A stretch of DNA of 62,124 nt. It comes from an uncultured Clostridia bacterium. GTDB taxonomy: Bacteria; Bacillota; Clostridia; Oscillospirales; Acutalibacteraceae. Location: assembly GCA_944383495.1 (NCBI GenBank), contig CALWPT010000022.1, positions 1 to 62,124 of the forward strand. Reading direction: 5' to 3'. The notes under the pieces are model-generated. The model saw only the letters and a program-made list of their open reading frames with translations, searched no databases and was not told the DNA's origin. The position numbers were made by a program, and so were the translations under genes. Below are positions 20,120 to 29,262 of the stretch, piece after piece (the stretch's first letter is position 1; every line of letters starts with the position of its first letter).

Positions 20120-20758
20120 TTGATCTACCGTCGATTCATCAAGCGTGCGATCGACTTTCTTTTCGCCCTGATGGGGTTAATAATACTATCCCCTGTGTTT
20201 CTGATCCTGATCCTGATCACAAAGCTTGATTCCAAGGGTCCAGTGTTTTTTGTACAGACTCGTATGGGAAGGAACCGAAGACCTTTTCGGATTTATAAGT
20301 TCCGGACGATGAAGGTGAACGCGCCCAACGTTCCCACGCATCAGCTGGAGGATCCGGCGCTGGTTACGAGGTTTGGCCGGTTTATGCGCAAATCCAGCCT
20401 GGATGAGATCCCCCAGATTGTGAATATCCTGCTGGGGCAAATGAGCATGATTGGCCCCCGCCCTGTGATTGAGGAGGAGAATGACGGGGTATCCAACCTG
20501 ATTGAGGAGCGGGAAAAGGTTGGGGCCAACAGCGTGCGCCCCGGGCTGACGGGGCTTGCGCAGATCAACGGGCGGGACGAGCTTTCCATTCTTGATAAAG
20601 CGAAAATGGATGGAGAATATGTGAAGCGGCTGTCTTTCTCGCTGGATTGCAGGATTTTCTTTAAGACCATTGCCAAGGTGATAAAGCGGGAAGGCATTCA
20701 CGATGGGAAGCGCAGGGAAGAAAACGCCTCTGCTGTAAGCGATCAGCCAATGAAATAA
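20120..20758 (+). CDS. Polyprenyl-phosphate sugar phosphotransferase (PglC/WcaJ-type)
   Basis: A 212-residue single-pass enzyme: N-terminal reentrant hydrophobic helix (KRAIDFLFALMGLIILSP), then KFRTM, the catalytic Asp-Glu pair in SSLDEIPQIVN, and GQMSMIGPRPV. The family moves a sugar-1-phosphate from a nucleotide sugar to undecaprenyl phosphate, starting a surface glycan. It lacks the extra N-terminal domain of long WbaP-type enzymes, so it is the minimal type. TTG start. The LCP gene 87 bases downstream would attach such a glycan to the wall. Confidence 0.92.
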   Translation: MIYRRFIKRAIDFLFALMGLIILSPVFLILILITKLDSKGPVFFVQTRMGRNRRPFRIYKFRTMKVNAPNVPTHQLEDPALVTRFGRFMRKSSLDEIPQIVNILLGQMSMIGPRPVIEEENDGVSNLIEEREKVGANSVRPGLTGLAQINGRDELSILDKAKMDGEYVKRLSFSLDCRIFFKTIAKVIKREGIHDGKRREENASAVSDQPMK

Positions 20759-20845
20759 CGCCGGCCGGGCGCGTTTTTTGTCAAACGGGCCCGGACTTTT
20801 TTTCCATGGGCGGCGACAATGATAAAATTTAGGAGCTTACATAAA

Positions 20846-21898
20846 ATGAAAGACATAGATTTGATTCGATACAGCCGCCCTGCCAGGGCGGGCGCGGGGA
20901 GAAGGTCCAGATCCATTAAAATAGCCAATACGCTGCTTTTGCTCCTGCTGGCGATCTCGACGGCCGCGCTGGTGCTGATTTTATATGTGAGCGGGATCCT
21001 GAGCAAATTTCAGTATGACGATCAGTTCACGCAGGATGACGCCGCCCTGGGGGTTTATAAGAGCTATGAGGACAGGATCACCAATATCGCCTTGTTCGGC
21101 GTGGATCAGCGCGGGAATGAAAGCAGCAGGTCGGACAGCATAATGGTCATGACCATTGATGGGAAAAACAATAAGGTGAAGCTGTCGTCGTTTATGCGGG
21201 ACAGCCGCGTGGAGATTGAAGGGCACGGCCTGGACAAGCTGGGGCACGCTTATATGTACGGGGGGCCGGAACTGGCGGTGAAGACCCTCAATCAGAATTT
21301 TAAGCTGGACATCCGAAATTATGTGACGGTGAATTTTTCCCAGCTGGCCGATATAGTGGATGCTGTGGGCGGCGTGGAGATCGAGGTCAAGGACTATGAG
21401 GTTAAGCAGCTGAACAAGCTGATCCGGGATCAGAGGTCTCTGGGGATCAACGGCACGGAGATTGCCTCCGCGGGCTTACAGACACTGGACGGGCCGCAGG
21501 CATTGGCGTACGCCCGGATTCGCAAGGTAGGCAACGGGGATTTTGAGCGAACCGACCGGCAGCGGCAGGTTTTGCAGAGTATTTTCAACAAGGCGCTGTC
21601 GCTGAAGCCCTTGGAGTATCCAAGAGCGGCCAACATGATCCTGCCGCATGTGACCACCAGCCTGTCCCTGAACGAGTGCCTGGGCTTCGCGGGGATTTTG
21701 TCACAGAACGGGGTCAAAATGGAGGATCTGCGGTTTCCGCTGAAAAAGGATTATAAGGGAAGCGGCACGGCAATGATTGGCGGCATATCCTATGTCGTGT
21801 TTGATATTGAAGCAACGGCGGACTCGGTGCACCAGTTTATATTTGACGATATCAATCCCGAGGAGGAGCCGGCAACGGCCGATGCAGCAAAGGAATAA
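20846..21898 (+). CDS. LytR-CpsA-Psr (LCP) family glycopolymer ligase
   Basis: A 350-residue protein with a basic N-terminus, one membrane helix (about 27-52) and an extracellular LCP domain. Family features include RSDSIMVMTID, the Arg in SFMRDSRVEI, GPELAVKTLNQNFKLDI, and ALAYARIRKVGNGDFERTDRQ. LCP enzymes transfer lipid-linked glycopolymers to peptidoglycan. I start at ATG 20846, 10 bases after AGGAG; an in-frame ATG at 20819 lies before that site. Probably one unit with the sugar transferase upstream. Confidence 0.92.
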   Translation: MKDIDLIRYSRPARAGAGRRSRSIKIANTLLLLLLAISTAALVLILYVSGILSKFQYDDQFTQDDAALGVYKSYEDRITNIALFGVDQRGNESSRSDSIMVMTIDGKNNKVKLSSFMRDSRVEIEGHGLDKLGHAYMYGGPELAVKTLNQNFKLDIRNYVTVNFSQLADIVDAVGGVEIEVKDYEVKQLNKLIRDQRSLGINGTEIASAGLQTLDGPQALAYARIRKVGNGDFERTDRQRQVLQSIFNKALSLKPLEYPRAANMILPHVTTSLSLNECLGFAGILSQNGVKMEDLRFPLKKDYKGSGTAMIGGISYVVFDIEATADSVHQFIFDDINPEEEPATADAAKE

Positions 21899-21908
21899 TC
21901 CCGGGGGG

Positions 21909-21947
21909 AGCTGCCGCTTGCCTGCACCTAACAAGCGGCGGCTTTTT
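21909..21947 (+). terminator. Terminator after the LCP gene
   Basis: Stem AGCTGCCGCTTG / CAAGCGGCGGCT (one mismatch) with an 11-base loop, followed by TTTTT. Confidence 0.8.
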
Positions 21948-22055
21948 GCGGCGGCCCGCGGTGCGGCGCCGCAAGGCAGATTTTTGGCTAAGTATAAAAT
22001 GAAAGGGCCTTTCGCGCCGTCCTGGGGCGGGGAGCCGTAAAGGAGCATTAAAAGC

Positions 22056-23498
22056 ATGGCAAACATGGCCGACAAAAAAATGGTGGACGCGATCACCTCC
22101 ATGGAGGAGGATTTTGCGAAATGGTATACCGACGTGGTGAAAAAAGCCGAGCTGATTGATTATTCCAGCGTGCGGGGCTGTATGATTTTGCGCCCGTATG
22201 GATATGCTATTTGGGAGAACATTCAAAAGGAGCTGGACGCCCGTTTCAAAGCGACGGGGCATGAAAACGTTATGATGCCCCTGTTCATTCCTGAGAGTCT
22301 GCTGCAAAAGGAAAAAGACCATGTGGAGGGCTTTGCGCCCGAGGTCGCCTGGGTGACGCAGGGCGGTGATCAGCCGTTGACGGAACGGCTGTGCGTTCGG
22401 CCCACGTCGGAAACGCTTTTTTGCGAACATTACGCCCATGTGGTCCAATCCTACCGGGATCTTCCCAAGCTGTATAACCAGTGGTGCTCGGTGGTGCGGT
22501 GGGAAAAAACCACCCGTCCCTTTCTCCGCACCATGGAGTTTTTATGGCAGGAGGGCCACACCATGCATGAAACGGCGCAGGAAGCCGTGGAGGAAACCGA
22601 GCGCATGCTCAATTTATACGCCGGCTTTTGCGCTGACGCCCTGGCGATTCCCGTGATCAAGGGGCAAAAGACTGAGAAGGAAAAATTCGCCGGCGCGCAA
22701 GCCACCTATACCATTGAGGCGCTGATGCACGACGGTAAAGCGCTGCAAAGCGGCACCAGCCATTATTTTGGCGACGGATTTGCCAAAGCCTTTGGCATCC
22801 AGTTTACCGGGCGGGACAATTCCCTGCAGTATCCCCATCAGACCTCCTGGGGGGTTTCCACGCGGATCATCGGCGCCATCATCATGACGCACGGGGACAA
22901 TAACGGCCTGAAGCTGCCGCCCTATATCGCGCCGACGCAGGTGGCGGTGATTCCCATTGCATCCCATAAGCCGGGCGTGCTGGAAAAAGCAAGGGAAATG
23001 ACCGATTGCATTTCGGCGTTCTGCCGTGTCAAGCTGGATGACAGCGATCAGTCTCCCGGCTGGAAATTCGCGGAGTACGAGATGAAGGGCGTTCCCCTGC
23101 GGCTGGAAATCGGGCCCAAGGACCTGGAAAAGGGTCAATGCGTTCTGGTGCGGCGGGATACAAGGGAAAAGATTACGACGCCTTTATCAGAGCTGAAAGC
23201 CGCCATTCCCCGGCTGCTCCAGGAAATTCACGACAGCATGTACGCCCAGGCCCTGGCGCGCCGGGAGGAAATGACCTATACGGCGGCGACGCCGGACGAA
23301 TTCCGGAAGATTGCACAGGAAAAGCCGGGACTGATCCGCGCCATGTGGTGCGGCGAGGAGGCCTGCGAAGCCAAGCTCAAGGATGAAACCGGGGTGACGT
23401 CCCGGTGCATGCCGTTTGACCAGACGCCGGTGGGAGACGTTTGCGCATGCTGCGGCGGGCCTGCTAAAAAGCTGGTAATTTGGGGCAAGGCGTATTAA
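22056..23498 (+). CDS. proS: Prolyl-tRNA synthetase, type 3 (archaeal/eukaryotic-like)
   Basis: A 480-residue class II synthetase. Motif 2 region is [20 protein letters not shown] and motif 3 is [21 protein letters not shown] is the proline-pocket TSE loop. The absence of the editing insertion between motifs 2 and 3 and the C-terminal extension with CACC near the end and a terminal Tyr mark it as the short ProRS type 3. AAAGGAG precedes the ATG. No T-box leader (no AGGGTGGNACCGCG-like element) was seen in the 110 bases upstream. Confidence 0.96.
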   Translation: MANMADKKMVDAITSMEEDFAKWYTDVVKKAELIDYSSVRGCMILRPYGYAIWENIQKELDARFKATGHENVMMPLFIPESLLQKEKDHVEGFAPEVAWVTQGGDQPLTERLCVRPTSETLFCEHYAHVVQSYRDLPKLYNQWCSVVRWEKTTRPFLRTMEFLWQEGHTMHETAQEAVEETERMLNLYAGFCADALAIPVIKGQKTEKEKFAGAQATYTIEALMHDGKALQSGTSHYFGDGFAKAFGIQFTGRDNSLQYPHQTSWGVSTRIIGAIIMTHGDNNGLKLPPYIAPTQVAVIPIASHKPGVLEKAREMTDCISAFCRVKLDDSDQSPGWKFAEYEMKGVPLRLEIGPKDLEKGQCVLVRRDTREKITTPLSELKAAIPRLLQEIHDSMYAQALARREEMTYTAATPDEFRKIAQEKPGLIRAMWCGEEACEAKLKDETGVTSRCMPFDQTPVGDVCACCGGPAKKLVIWGKAY

Positions 23499-23525
23499 GC
23501 CCCTTTCAAAAAGGAGATGAAGCCT

Positions 23526-24206
23526 TTGTCCAGAATGGAATGCTGGCTGCGGCGGGCCTGTGCGGTAACGCTCATGCTCTGCTGTTTTACCCTGGGCGCG
23601 TCGGCGGTTTCACAGGAGCCCGTCATTGACCCGGCGCCTTCCACTGTGCCGGTGGAATCGACCTCAGAGCAAGCCTCTGCTTCCACACAAGACCCATCCA
23701 CGGAGCCAACCACGGCGCCTACCGTGGATCCCACGACAGAGCCCACCGCTGCAAAGCCCACGGAGCCTACGGACCGGCCGGCAACAGAGCCCGAGACGCC
23801 GCCTGTTACCCAGCCCACGACCGTTCCCTCACGGGCCACCGATCCGCCCCGGACAAGGACCGACTACACCACGGCGCCGGCAGCGGCGCCCGGCGCAGCC
23901 GAGCCGACGACGGAACCTATCCGGCAAACCAAGACCACCGAGCCGCTGCCCACGGATGAGGAAGGGGAAACGGTCACCGCTGCGGTGAAAAAGACCGATT
24001 ACGGCTCGATGCTCCGCAACTGGATCTGGCTGCCGATTCTGGGGATCCTGCTTTCCCTGGGGGGGCTGATTTATATCAATGTCCGCCATCTTTCCGGTCA
24101 AAGGAAAAAAGTTCCGGGGGCAGGGGATGATTCCCAGATCTATTCCCATTCCGGGGCTGACAGAAACGGCAGGAAGGCCCGCCATGGCAGGCGGCCCATT
24201 AAATAA
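23526..24206 (+). CDS. Secreted Thr/Pro-rich protein with C-terminal membrane anchor (unknown function)
   Basis: About 226 residues. Residues 1-28 form a signal peptide (LRRACAVTLMLCCFTLGASA); about 30-145 are low-complexity Pro/Thr/Glu with repeated TEPT units; about 160-182 form a membrane helix (WIWLPILGILLSLGGLIYI) and the last 45 residues are basic and cytoplasmic. No enzyme domain or LPXTG motif is seen. This looks like a wall-spanning stalk or mucin-like spacer. I choose TTG 23526 because AAGGAG is 9 bases upstream; an ATG at 23517 touches it. It starts 28 bases after proS. Confidence 0.7.
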   Translation: MSRMECWLRRACAVTLMLCCFTLGASAVSQEPVIDPAPSTVPVESTSEQASASTQDPSTEPTTAPTVDPTTEPTAAKPTEPTDRPATEPETPPVTQPTTVPSRATDPPRTRTDYTTAPAAAPGAAEPTTEPIRQTKTTEPLPTDEEGETVTAAVKKTDYGSMLRNWIWLPILGILLSLGGLIYINVRHLSGQRKKVPGAGDDSQIYSHSGADRNGRKARHGRRPIK

Positions 24207-24219
24207 TGCGGAAAACGAA

Positions 24220-24246
24220 AATAGCAGCTTTGCTGCTATTTTTTTA
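24220..24246 (+). terminator. Terminator after the Thr/Pro-rich gene
   Basis: A 9-base stem AATAGCAGC / GCTGCTATT with a TTT loop followed by TTTTT, 13 bases after the stop codon. Confidence 0.85.
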
Positions 24247-24400
24247 TTTTGTACTGCTCGGCTGGGGCAAAGGGCTGCGGCGGCCTGCCGCTTGTGTGCG
24301 AACAGCGGCTGTTTCAACTGCATGTGGATGTTCCGCCCCGGCGCTTAAAGAGGCGAATTGTAGTTTCTATACAAAACTTGGGAAAAATCCGGCCGTTTAG

Positions 24401-24429
24401 TTGACAGGCTTGAGCTCGTATGATAAGAT
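24401..24429 (+). promoter_or_regulatory. Sigma-A promoter of the gtrA-FAD-GT-C operon
   Basis: TTGACA (24401-24406), 17 bases, TAAGAT (24424-24429). It lies 74 bases upstream of the GtrA start and shows that an upstream in-frame TTG is part of the -35 box, not a start codon. Confidence 0.8.
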
Positions 24430-24502
24430 TACCTTAATAAAATACGATCAAGGGAGACGCTGGCGGGAAGAACCCTTCACTGCCGGCGGGAGAGGCTCTG
24501 CC

Positions 24503-24955
24503 ATGGGCGAATTGCTAAGGCTGATCAAAAAATTGGATATACGAGGCCTTTTATTGGAAAAAACCGAAAACGAGGCGGTAAGGTTTTTCCGGTATTTGTT
24601 TGTGGGCGGGATTGCCTTTGTGGCCGATTACGGCAGCTTTACCCTGGCTACGCTGCCGCTGGGAAAAACCGGATGGGGCCTGGCCGGGGCAACCACCGTT
24701 GGCTTTTTGGCGGGGGTTACGGTGAATTATTTATTATCCAAACGGCTTGTCTTTACCCAATCGGCCGTTGTGAAAAACCCGGCGGCGGAATTTTTATTCT
24801 ACGGCTTGATTGGTCTTGGAGGCTGGGGGCTTAACGTTTTGCTTATGCTATGGTTTGAGACCTTGATGAACGTATACCTGGCAAAGATTCTAGTATCGCT
24901 GCTCGTGCTGGTTTATAATTATCTGGCCCGGCGGCTTTTGCTTTACAGAAAATAA
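24503..24955 (+). CDS. GtrA-like membrane protein (lipid-linked sugar translocase type)
   Basis: About 150 residues with four hydrophobic segments. The start of the domain FFRYLFVGGIAFVADYGSF and the loop VTVNYLLSKRLVF are typical of GtrA/DPMS-like proteins, which are thought to move or present polyprenyl-phosphate sugars at the membrane. ATG 24503 follows GGGAGAGG. It is first in a three-gene run and 41 bases before the FAD enzyme. Which sugar is handled cannot be told from sequence. Confidence 0.88.
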   Translation: MGELLRLIKKLDIRGLLLEKTENEAVRFFRYLFVGGIAFVADYGSFTLATLPLGKTGWGLAGATTVGFLAGVTVNYLLSKRLVFTQSAVVKNPAAEFLFYGLIGLGGWGLNVLLMLWFETLMNVYLAKILVSLLVLVYNYLARRLLLYRK

Positions 24956-24996
24956 TCTGTGTGACAAGGGATCGCAATTTTGGGAGGAAGCTGCTC

Positions 24997-26568
24997 ATGG
25001 AAACTGTGATTATCATCGGCGCCGGCCCCGCGGGTCTGACAGCCGGGCTGGAACTGCTAAAAAACGGCGCCGGGGAATACCGAGTGCTCCTGCTGGAGCA
25101 AAGCGGCGAAGTCGGCGGGATTTCCCGAACGGTTCGGTACAACGGCAACCGAATGGATATCGGCGGCCACCGGTTTTTCTCCAAAAACCGGCGGGTGACG
25201 GAGTGGTGGGAGGAAATCATGCCCCTTCAGGGCAAGCCTTCCTTTGACGATAAGCTATTAGGCCGGGAAAAAGAGCTTGCTCCAGGCGGGCCTGATCCTG
25301 AAACGGAGGATAGGGTCATGCTGCTGCGGCGCCGGGTATCCCGGATTTACTATTTAAAAAGGTTTTTTGATTACCCGATCTCCATGAAATGGCAGACCCT
25401 TCGCAATATGGGCTTTGCCCGGACGATGAAGGCCGGGTTCAGTTATTTTAAGACCATTTTCCACAAGCGGCAGGAAAATTCGCTGGAGGATTTTTATATC
25501 AACCGGTTTGGCAAGGTGCTTTACAGTATGTTTTTTGAAGGGTACACGGAGAAGCTGTGGGGCAGGCATCCCAGCGGCTTGTCTGCGGACTGGGGGGCCC
25601 AGCGGGTTAAGGGACTGTCCATAGCGGCCGTGATTCAAGATATGCTCCAAAAGCTGCTGCCCAAAAGCAAAACAAAAAAGGCAAGGGTGGAAACCTCGCT
25701 GATTGAAGAATTTGTTTATCCTAAATTCGGCCCGGGACAGCTGTGGGAAACCGTGGCGGAACGGATCAAGGATTTGGGCGGGGAAATTCATATGCACTGC
25801 CGCGTCAAGAGGCTGCGGACGGAAAACGGCAGGGTGACCGGCGTTGTCTGTGAGGAAAATGGGAAAGAAGTCGTGTATGAGGGGGATCGGTTTATATCCT
25901 CCATGCCTGTGAAGGACCTGGTGGCGGGCATGGGCGAAGCGGTTCCCCAACGGGCCGCCGCCATCGCCTCCGGCCTTCCCTACCGGGACTTTGTCACGGT
26001 GGGGCTGCTGGTGAAAAGGCTGAAGCTTGTAAATCAAACGGATATAAAAACCCTGAACGATATGATCCCCGACTGCTGGATCTATGTGCAGGATACGGAT
26101 GTCAAGCTGGGCCGAATCCAGGTTTTCAACAACTGGTCGCCCTATATGGTTGCGGATCCGATCAAAACCGTGTGGATCGGGCTGGAATACTTCTGCACCG
26201 AAGGCGACGAATTTTGGAATATGTCCGATGAGGACTGTATCCGGTTTGCGGTTGCAGAGCTGACGCGCATGGGCGTTATCAGCGGGCCGGGGGACGTCAT
26301 GGACAGCCACCGGGAGCGGGTGCAAAAGGCATATCCCGCGTATTTTGACACGTATGCCCAAATCGACGAATTGATCGCGTATCTGGATACCTTCCAGAAT
26401 CTCTACTGTGTGGGCCGCAACGGTCAGCATCGGTATAATAACATGGATCACTCGATGCTGACCGCCTTTGAAACGGTGGACAATATTCTTTCCGGGAAAA
26501 CCGGCAAGGAAAATATCTGGGGTGTCAATACGGAACAGGAGTATCATGAGGAGGGGAGCGCCCAGTGA
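24997..26568 (+). CDS. FAD-dependent amine-oxidase-fold oxidoreductase
   Basis: About 523 residues. N-terminal dinucleotide-binding motif IIIGAGPAGLTAGLELL, then VGGISRTV and NRMDIGGHRFFSK, and a C-terminal FAD segment GRNGQHRYNNMDHSM. This is the COG1232/NAD_binding_8 fold shared by UDP-galactopyranose mutases and protoporphyrinogen-oxidase-like proteins; relatives occur in surface-polysaccharide clusters. GGGAGG lies before ATG 24997. It overlaps the GT-C-like gene by 4 bases. Position between GtrA and a glycosyltransferase suggests it acts on a sugar or lipid-linked sugar; its reaction is unknown. Confidence 0.8.
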   Translation: METVIIIGAGPAGLTAGLELLKNGAGEYRVLLLEQSGEVGGISRTVRYNGNRMDIGGHRFFSKNRRVTEWWEEIMPLQGKPSFDDKLLGREKELAPGGPDPETEDRVMLLRRRVSRIYYLKRFFDYPISMKWQTLRNMGFARTMKAGFSYFKTIFHKRQENSLEDFYINRFGKVLYSMFFEGYTEKLWGRHPSGLSADWGAQRVKGLSIAAVIQDMLQKLLPKSKTKKARVETSLIEEFVYPKFGPGQLWETVAERIKDLGGEIHMHCRVKRLRTENGRVTGVVCEENGKEVVYEGDRFISSMPVKDLVAGMGEAVPQRAAAIASGLPYRDFVTVGLLVKRLKLVNQTDIKTLNDMIPDCWIYVQDTDVKLGRIQVFNNWSPYMVADPIKTVWIGLEYFCTEGDEFWNMSDEDCIRFAVAELTRMGVISGPGDVMDSHRERVQKAYPAYFDTYAQIDELIAYLDTFQNLYCVGRNGQHRYNNMDHSMLTAFETVDNILSGKTGKENIWGVNTEQEYHEEGSAQ

Positions 26569-28187
26569 ACCGATGGAAAAAGCTTTGGGAGCAGTATCAT
26601 CTTTCAGCCAGTCTGTCCTTTGTTTTCCTAGGCTGGGCTTTCGGCGCGGTGCTCTATTACATTCTGTTTCCCGCGGCCGGATACTTTCATTCCGACTGCA
26701 CGGACACGCTTTATTGGGCCAACGCCTCCTATGAAGCCGGAAGGCTGATCAGCGGCGATTTTTGGTACGCGGCGCTGCTTCCCGTTGGCGGGAACCTGCT
26801 GATGCTGCCCTTTATTCCCTTTTTCGGGGTTTCCATGACGACGCATACCATTGGAATGGTATTGTTTGCTGTTTTGTTTACGGGGGCGTTGTGGTTTTTA
26901 TTCCGCTCCCTGCGCTTTTCCATCAATTGGAGCGCCAACGCCACGGCGGTTATCCTGCTGCTTTTGTCGGGCAGCGACAAACTGCGGGAGATGTTTTGGG
27001 GCCACGTGATCTACTACAGCCTTGGCCTGATTCTGCTGATCGTGGGTCTGGGCCTGATCTGCCGGATGTGGACGCCGCAAAAGCAGCAGGGGAAAAACAA
27101 GCCGCTGGTTTTTTCTATTTTGCTGGGGGTGACCGGCGTGGCGGCGGCCATGAACGGGGCCCAAATCCTCACCTTGGTCACGCTGCCGCTGTTTGGCGCG
27201 GTAGCCGCGGAATGGCTGCTGGATCGCAAAACCCCCTTGTTGTGCAAACAAAACATTCCGGTATATCGCATTGCCTGTATTTTGGCGGGCGCGACGGTTC
27301 TGGGCCTTGCTTTACTCGCGTTTTTTCGCGGCGGCGTAACCGCCGGATATGCCGACGCGTACTCTGCCTATTCCAGCATGAACGAGTGGGCGGACAACGC
27401 GCTGCGTTTTCCCGAGCACTGGTTTTCCCTGCTGGGGGTGGACGCCCAGGACGGAGATTCCTTGTTCAGCGCTGCTTCCGTGATCAATATCCTGCGGGTG
27501 CTCTGCGGGCTTCTCATTTTGATTGTTCCCGCTGCCGCCGCCTTTTTCTATCATAAAATACAAAACAGAGGAACCCGGCTGCTGCTGTGGTGCCATTGGC
27601 TGGTGAGCGGGTTTATTTTGTTCGGGTATATCTGCGGCGGGCTTTCCGCCGCCAACTGGCGGCTGACGCCGATGATGGCCACGGGAATTTTGGCTGCGCT
27701 GGGCTGCTTCCGGTGCTGGGCGGAGCAAATGGAACGGCCTCGGGTTCCGTATTTGCTGGCCGCATCCCTTGTGATGCTTTCCCTGGTCAATTTTTACACA
27801 ATTATTACCATGCCGCCGGATTACGGCCGTGACAACAAACTACACGTTCTTTCCCAAGAGCTGGAAAAGCAGGATCTGACCTACGGGTACGCCACCTTCT
27901 GGAACAGCCAGAGCATCACTGTGCTGTCCGATTCCAGGGTAAGGGCCCGGGGGGTCACGGTGGATAACAACGGCGTTTCTCCGTATCGCTACCAATCCTC
28001 CTCCGCGTGGTACCGGGATCAACCGGGCGTTTCGCAATACTTTTTGCTGCTGAGCGAGCAGGAGTACCAGACGGTTGCCAACAGCGCCGCTGGCAGCGGA
28101 TTACTGGAAAGGGCGGAACGGGAATTTGCCATTTTAAGCTATCATGTGCTGGTTTATCCGGAAAATATAGTCCTGGCGCCGTCATAA
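26565..28187 (+). CDS. Multi-spanning membrane protein, probable GT-C fold glycosyltransferase
   Basis: A 540-residue protein with about 11 hydrophobic segments over residues 15-420 and a soluble C-terminal part (about 430-540). The first external loop has acidic residues (FHSDCTDTLYWANASY), as in polyprenyl-phosphate-dependent GT-C enzymes where an Asp in this loop is catalytic. Start is GTG overlapping the upstream stop (GTGA). I know similar unnamed clostridial membrane proteins but not an assigned substrate. Context with GtrA and an FAD enzyme supports transfer of a lipid-linked sugar outside the cell. Confidence 0.65.
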   Translation: MNRWKKLWEQYHLSASLSFVFLGWAFGAVLYYILFPAAGYFHSDCTDTLYWANASYEAGRLISGDFWYAALLPVGGNLLMLPFIPFFGVSMTTHTIGMVLFAVLFTGALWFLFRSLRFSINWSANATAVILLLLSGSDKLREMFWGHVIYYSLGLILLIVGLGLICRMWTPQKQQGKNKPLVFSILLGVTGVAAAMNGAQILTLVTLPLFGAVAAEWLLDRKTPLLCKQNIPVYRIACILAGATVLGLALLAFFRGGVTAGYADAYSAYSSMNEWADNALRFPEHWFSLLGVDAQDGDSLFSAASVINILRVLCGLLILIVPAAAAFFYHKIQNRGTRLLLWCHWLVSGFILFGYICGGLSAANWRLTPMMATGILAALGCFRCWAEQMERPRVPYLLAASLVMLSLVNFYTIITMPPDYGRDNKLHVLSQELEKQDLTYGYATFWNSQSITVLSDSRVRARGVTVDNNGVSPYRYQSSSAWYRDQPGVSQYFLLLSEQEYQTVANSAAGSGLLERAEREFAILSYHVLVYPENIVLAPS

Positions 28188-28560
28188 GGGGGCGAGTTGT
28201 CTGACCTTGCCAAAGCCTAGGCTGTAATAAAATATTTTTATTTCCCGGCGGGATTCGGCGGTGCGTGATGAGCCAATACATGGATGCGGACGATTTGCAC
28301 CGCAGGCTTAAAAAATGTTGGGCAGGTGCGGGCAATTGACCCATGATTGAAGAGGATATCTCCTGTGGGGATGCGCTTGCGCAAATCAACGCCGCAAAAC
28401 CGGGCCTTCCCAAGGCCGGCCGGGTTGCGCTGCACGGCGCGCTGGTGCATAACGCAGGATTCTGTTCCTGTAATTGTCAGTTCCGCGGTCCTGCTGAAAT
28501 GGAAAAAACGGAGAGCGTTGAACGTGGGAGAGCCTCGCCCCCCTGTCCCCAATGCCTTCC
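28188..28560. other. Gap without a convincing gene
   Basis: After the GT-C-like gene there is no recognised gene on either strand until 28723; short open frames have no start signals or domains. Confidence 0.6.
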
Positions 28561-28563
28561 GGC

Positions 28564-28596
28564 ATAACAAAACGCACCTCACTTTTGCGAGGTGCG
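28564..28596 (-). terminator. Terminator for the 87-residue gene
   Basis: Stem CGCACCTC / GAGGTGCG with an 8-base loop; on the minus strand it is followed by GTTTTGTT. It lies 127 bases downstream of the 28723-28986 gene. Confidence 0.65.
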
Positions 28597-28722
28597 CGGA
28601 TGATCGCGGCTGTTAACGCATATGATCTGTTTTACGCTCGCCTTGCCGTTTGATCCAACACCTGTCAAACGCAAGCGCGTGGCTTTTGTCAGTATCCTGC
28701 AAACAGAGAACCAAATGGGCGG

Positions 28723-28986
28723 CTAATCCTCTTTTTTCGGCACTTCGCCGTAAAGATTGAAACGAAACAGCTTGGTCTCATCCTCCGGCAGTTCGCAGCG
28801 GATCTGCGCATCAGAGATCACGCCGCCTTTAATCAGCGTCTTCAGTCCGGCAAACTGGCAGAGCTTGGACTTCAGGTTCAAAACGTCGCCTTCCGGCGTT
28901 TCCAGGTACACGTTTCCCTTACAGGTGTCCAGTGTTTGAATAAAATCGTTAATATCCCGGTCTCGCAAATTAATTTTATCTGACAT
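28723..28986 (-). CDS. Small conserved clostridial protein of unknown function
   Basis: An 87-residue acidic protein: LRDRDINDFIQTLDTCKGNVYLETPEGDVLNLKSKLCQFAGLKTLIK. Proteins of this size and pattern (D-x-CKG-VYL..., LNLKSKL) occur widely in Clostridia, sometimes mislabelled polyA polymerase; I do not know a function. It has no membrane segment. A ribosome binding site GGGAGGTAAGGAAG precedes the ATG. It is a single gene with its own downstream hairpin. Confidence 0.75.
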   Translation of the reverse strand: MSDKINLRDRDINDFIQTLDTCKGNVYLETPEGDVLNLKSKLCQFAGLKTLIKGGVISDAQIRCELPEDETKLFRFNLYGEVPKKED

Positions 28987-29204
28987 CTTCCTTACCTCCC
29001 TTGGCTGCCGCCCGGCGGTATGCTCATGAAAACGGCTCTGTTTGCATGCGGACAGCGGCTTTTTCCGCTGTCAATATTATGATACCCATTTTCCTTACAA
29101 ATGTCAATTGCCAAACAAAATGAATCTGGGGTTCTTTTTCGGCGCAAATTAAACACAGTGCACAAAAAAATTTTTTATATTTATGCAGTTTGCTGTTTTT
29201 AAAA

Positions 29205-29243
29205 AAGAAACCTCGCGGCGGCTGTCGTGAGGTTCCTTTTTTA
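29205..29243. terminator. Terminator after fucO
   Basis: Stem around AAACCTCGCG / CGTGAGGTT with an 8-base loop, A-rich on the left and CCTTTTTT on the right, so it can work on both strands. It ends 20 bases before the fucO stop codon. Confidence 0.8.
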
Positions 29244-29262
29244 TTCTGCATCAAGCGCCTGG

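Noticed and set aside
21948..22055. T-box leader upstream of proS
   Set aside because: No conserved AGGGTGG-type T-box sequence and the gap is too short after the LCP terminator.
24401..24955. TTG at 24401 as GtrA start
   Set aside because: These bases are the -35 box TTGACA of a good promoter; ATG 24503 has a ribosome binding site.
25354..26547. Long open frame (397 codons) antisense to the FAD oxidoreductase
   Set aside because: His/Pro/Arg-rich shadow of a real gene, no domain, no start signal.
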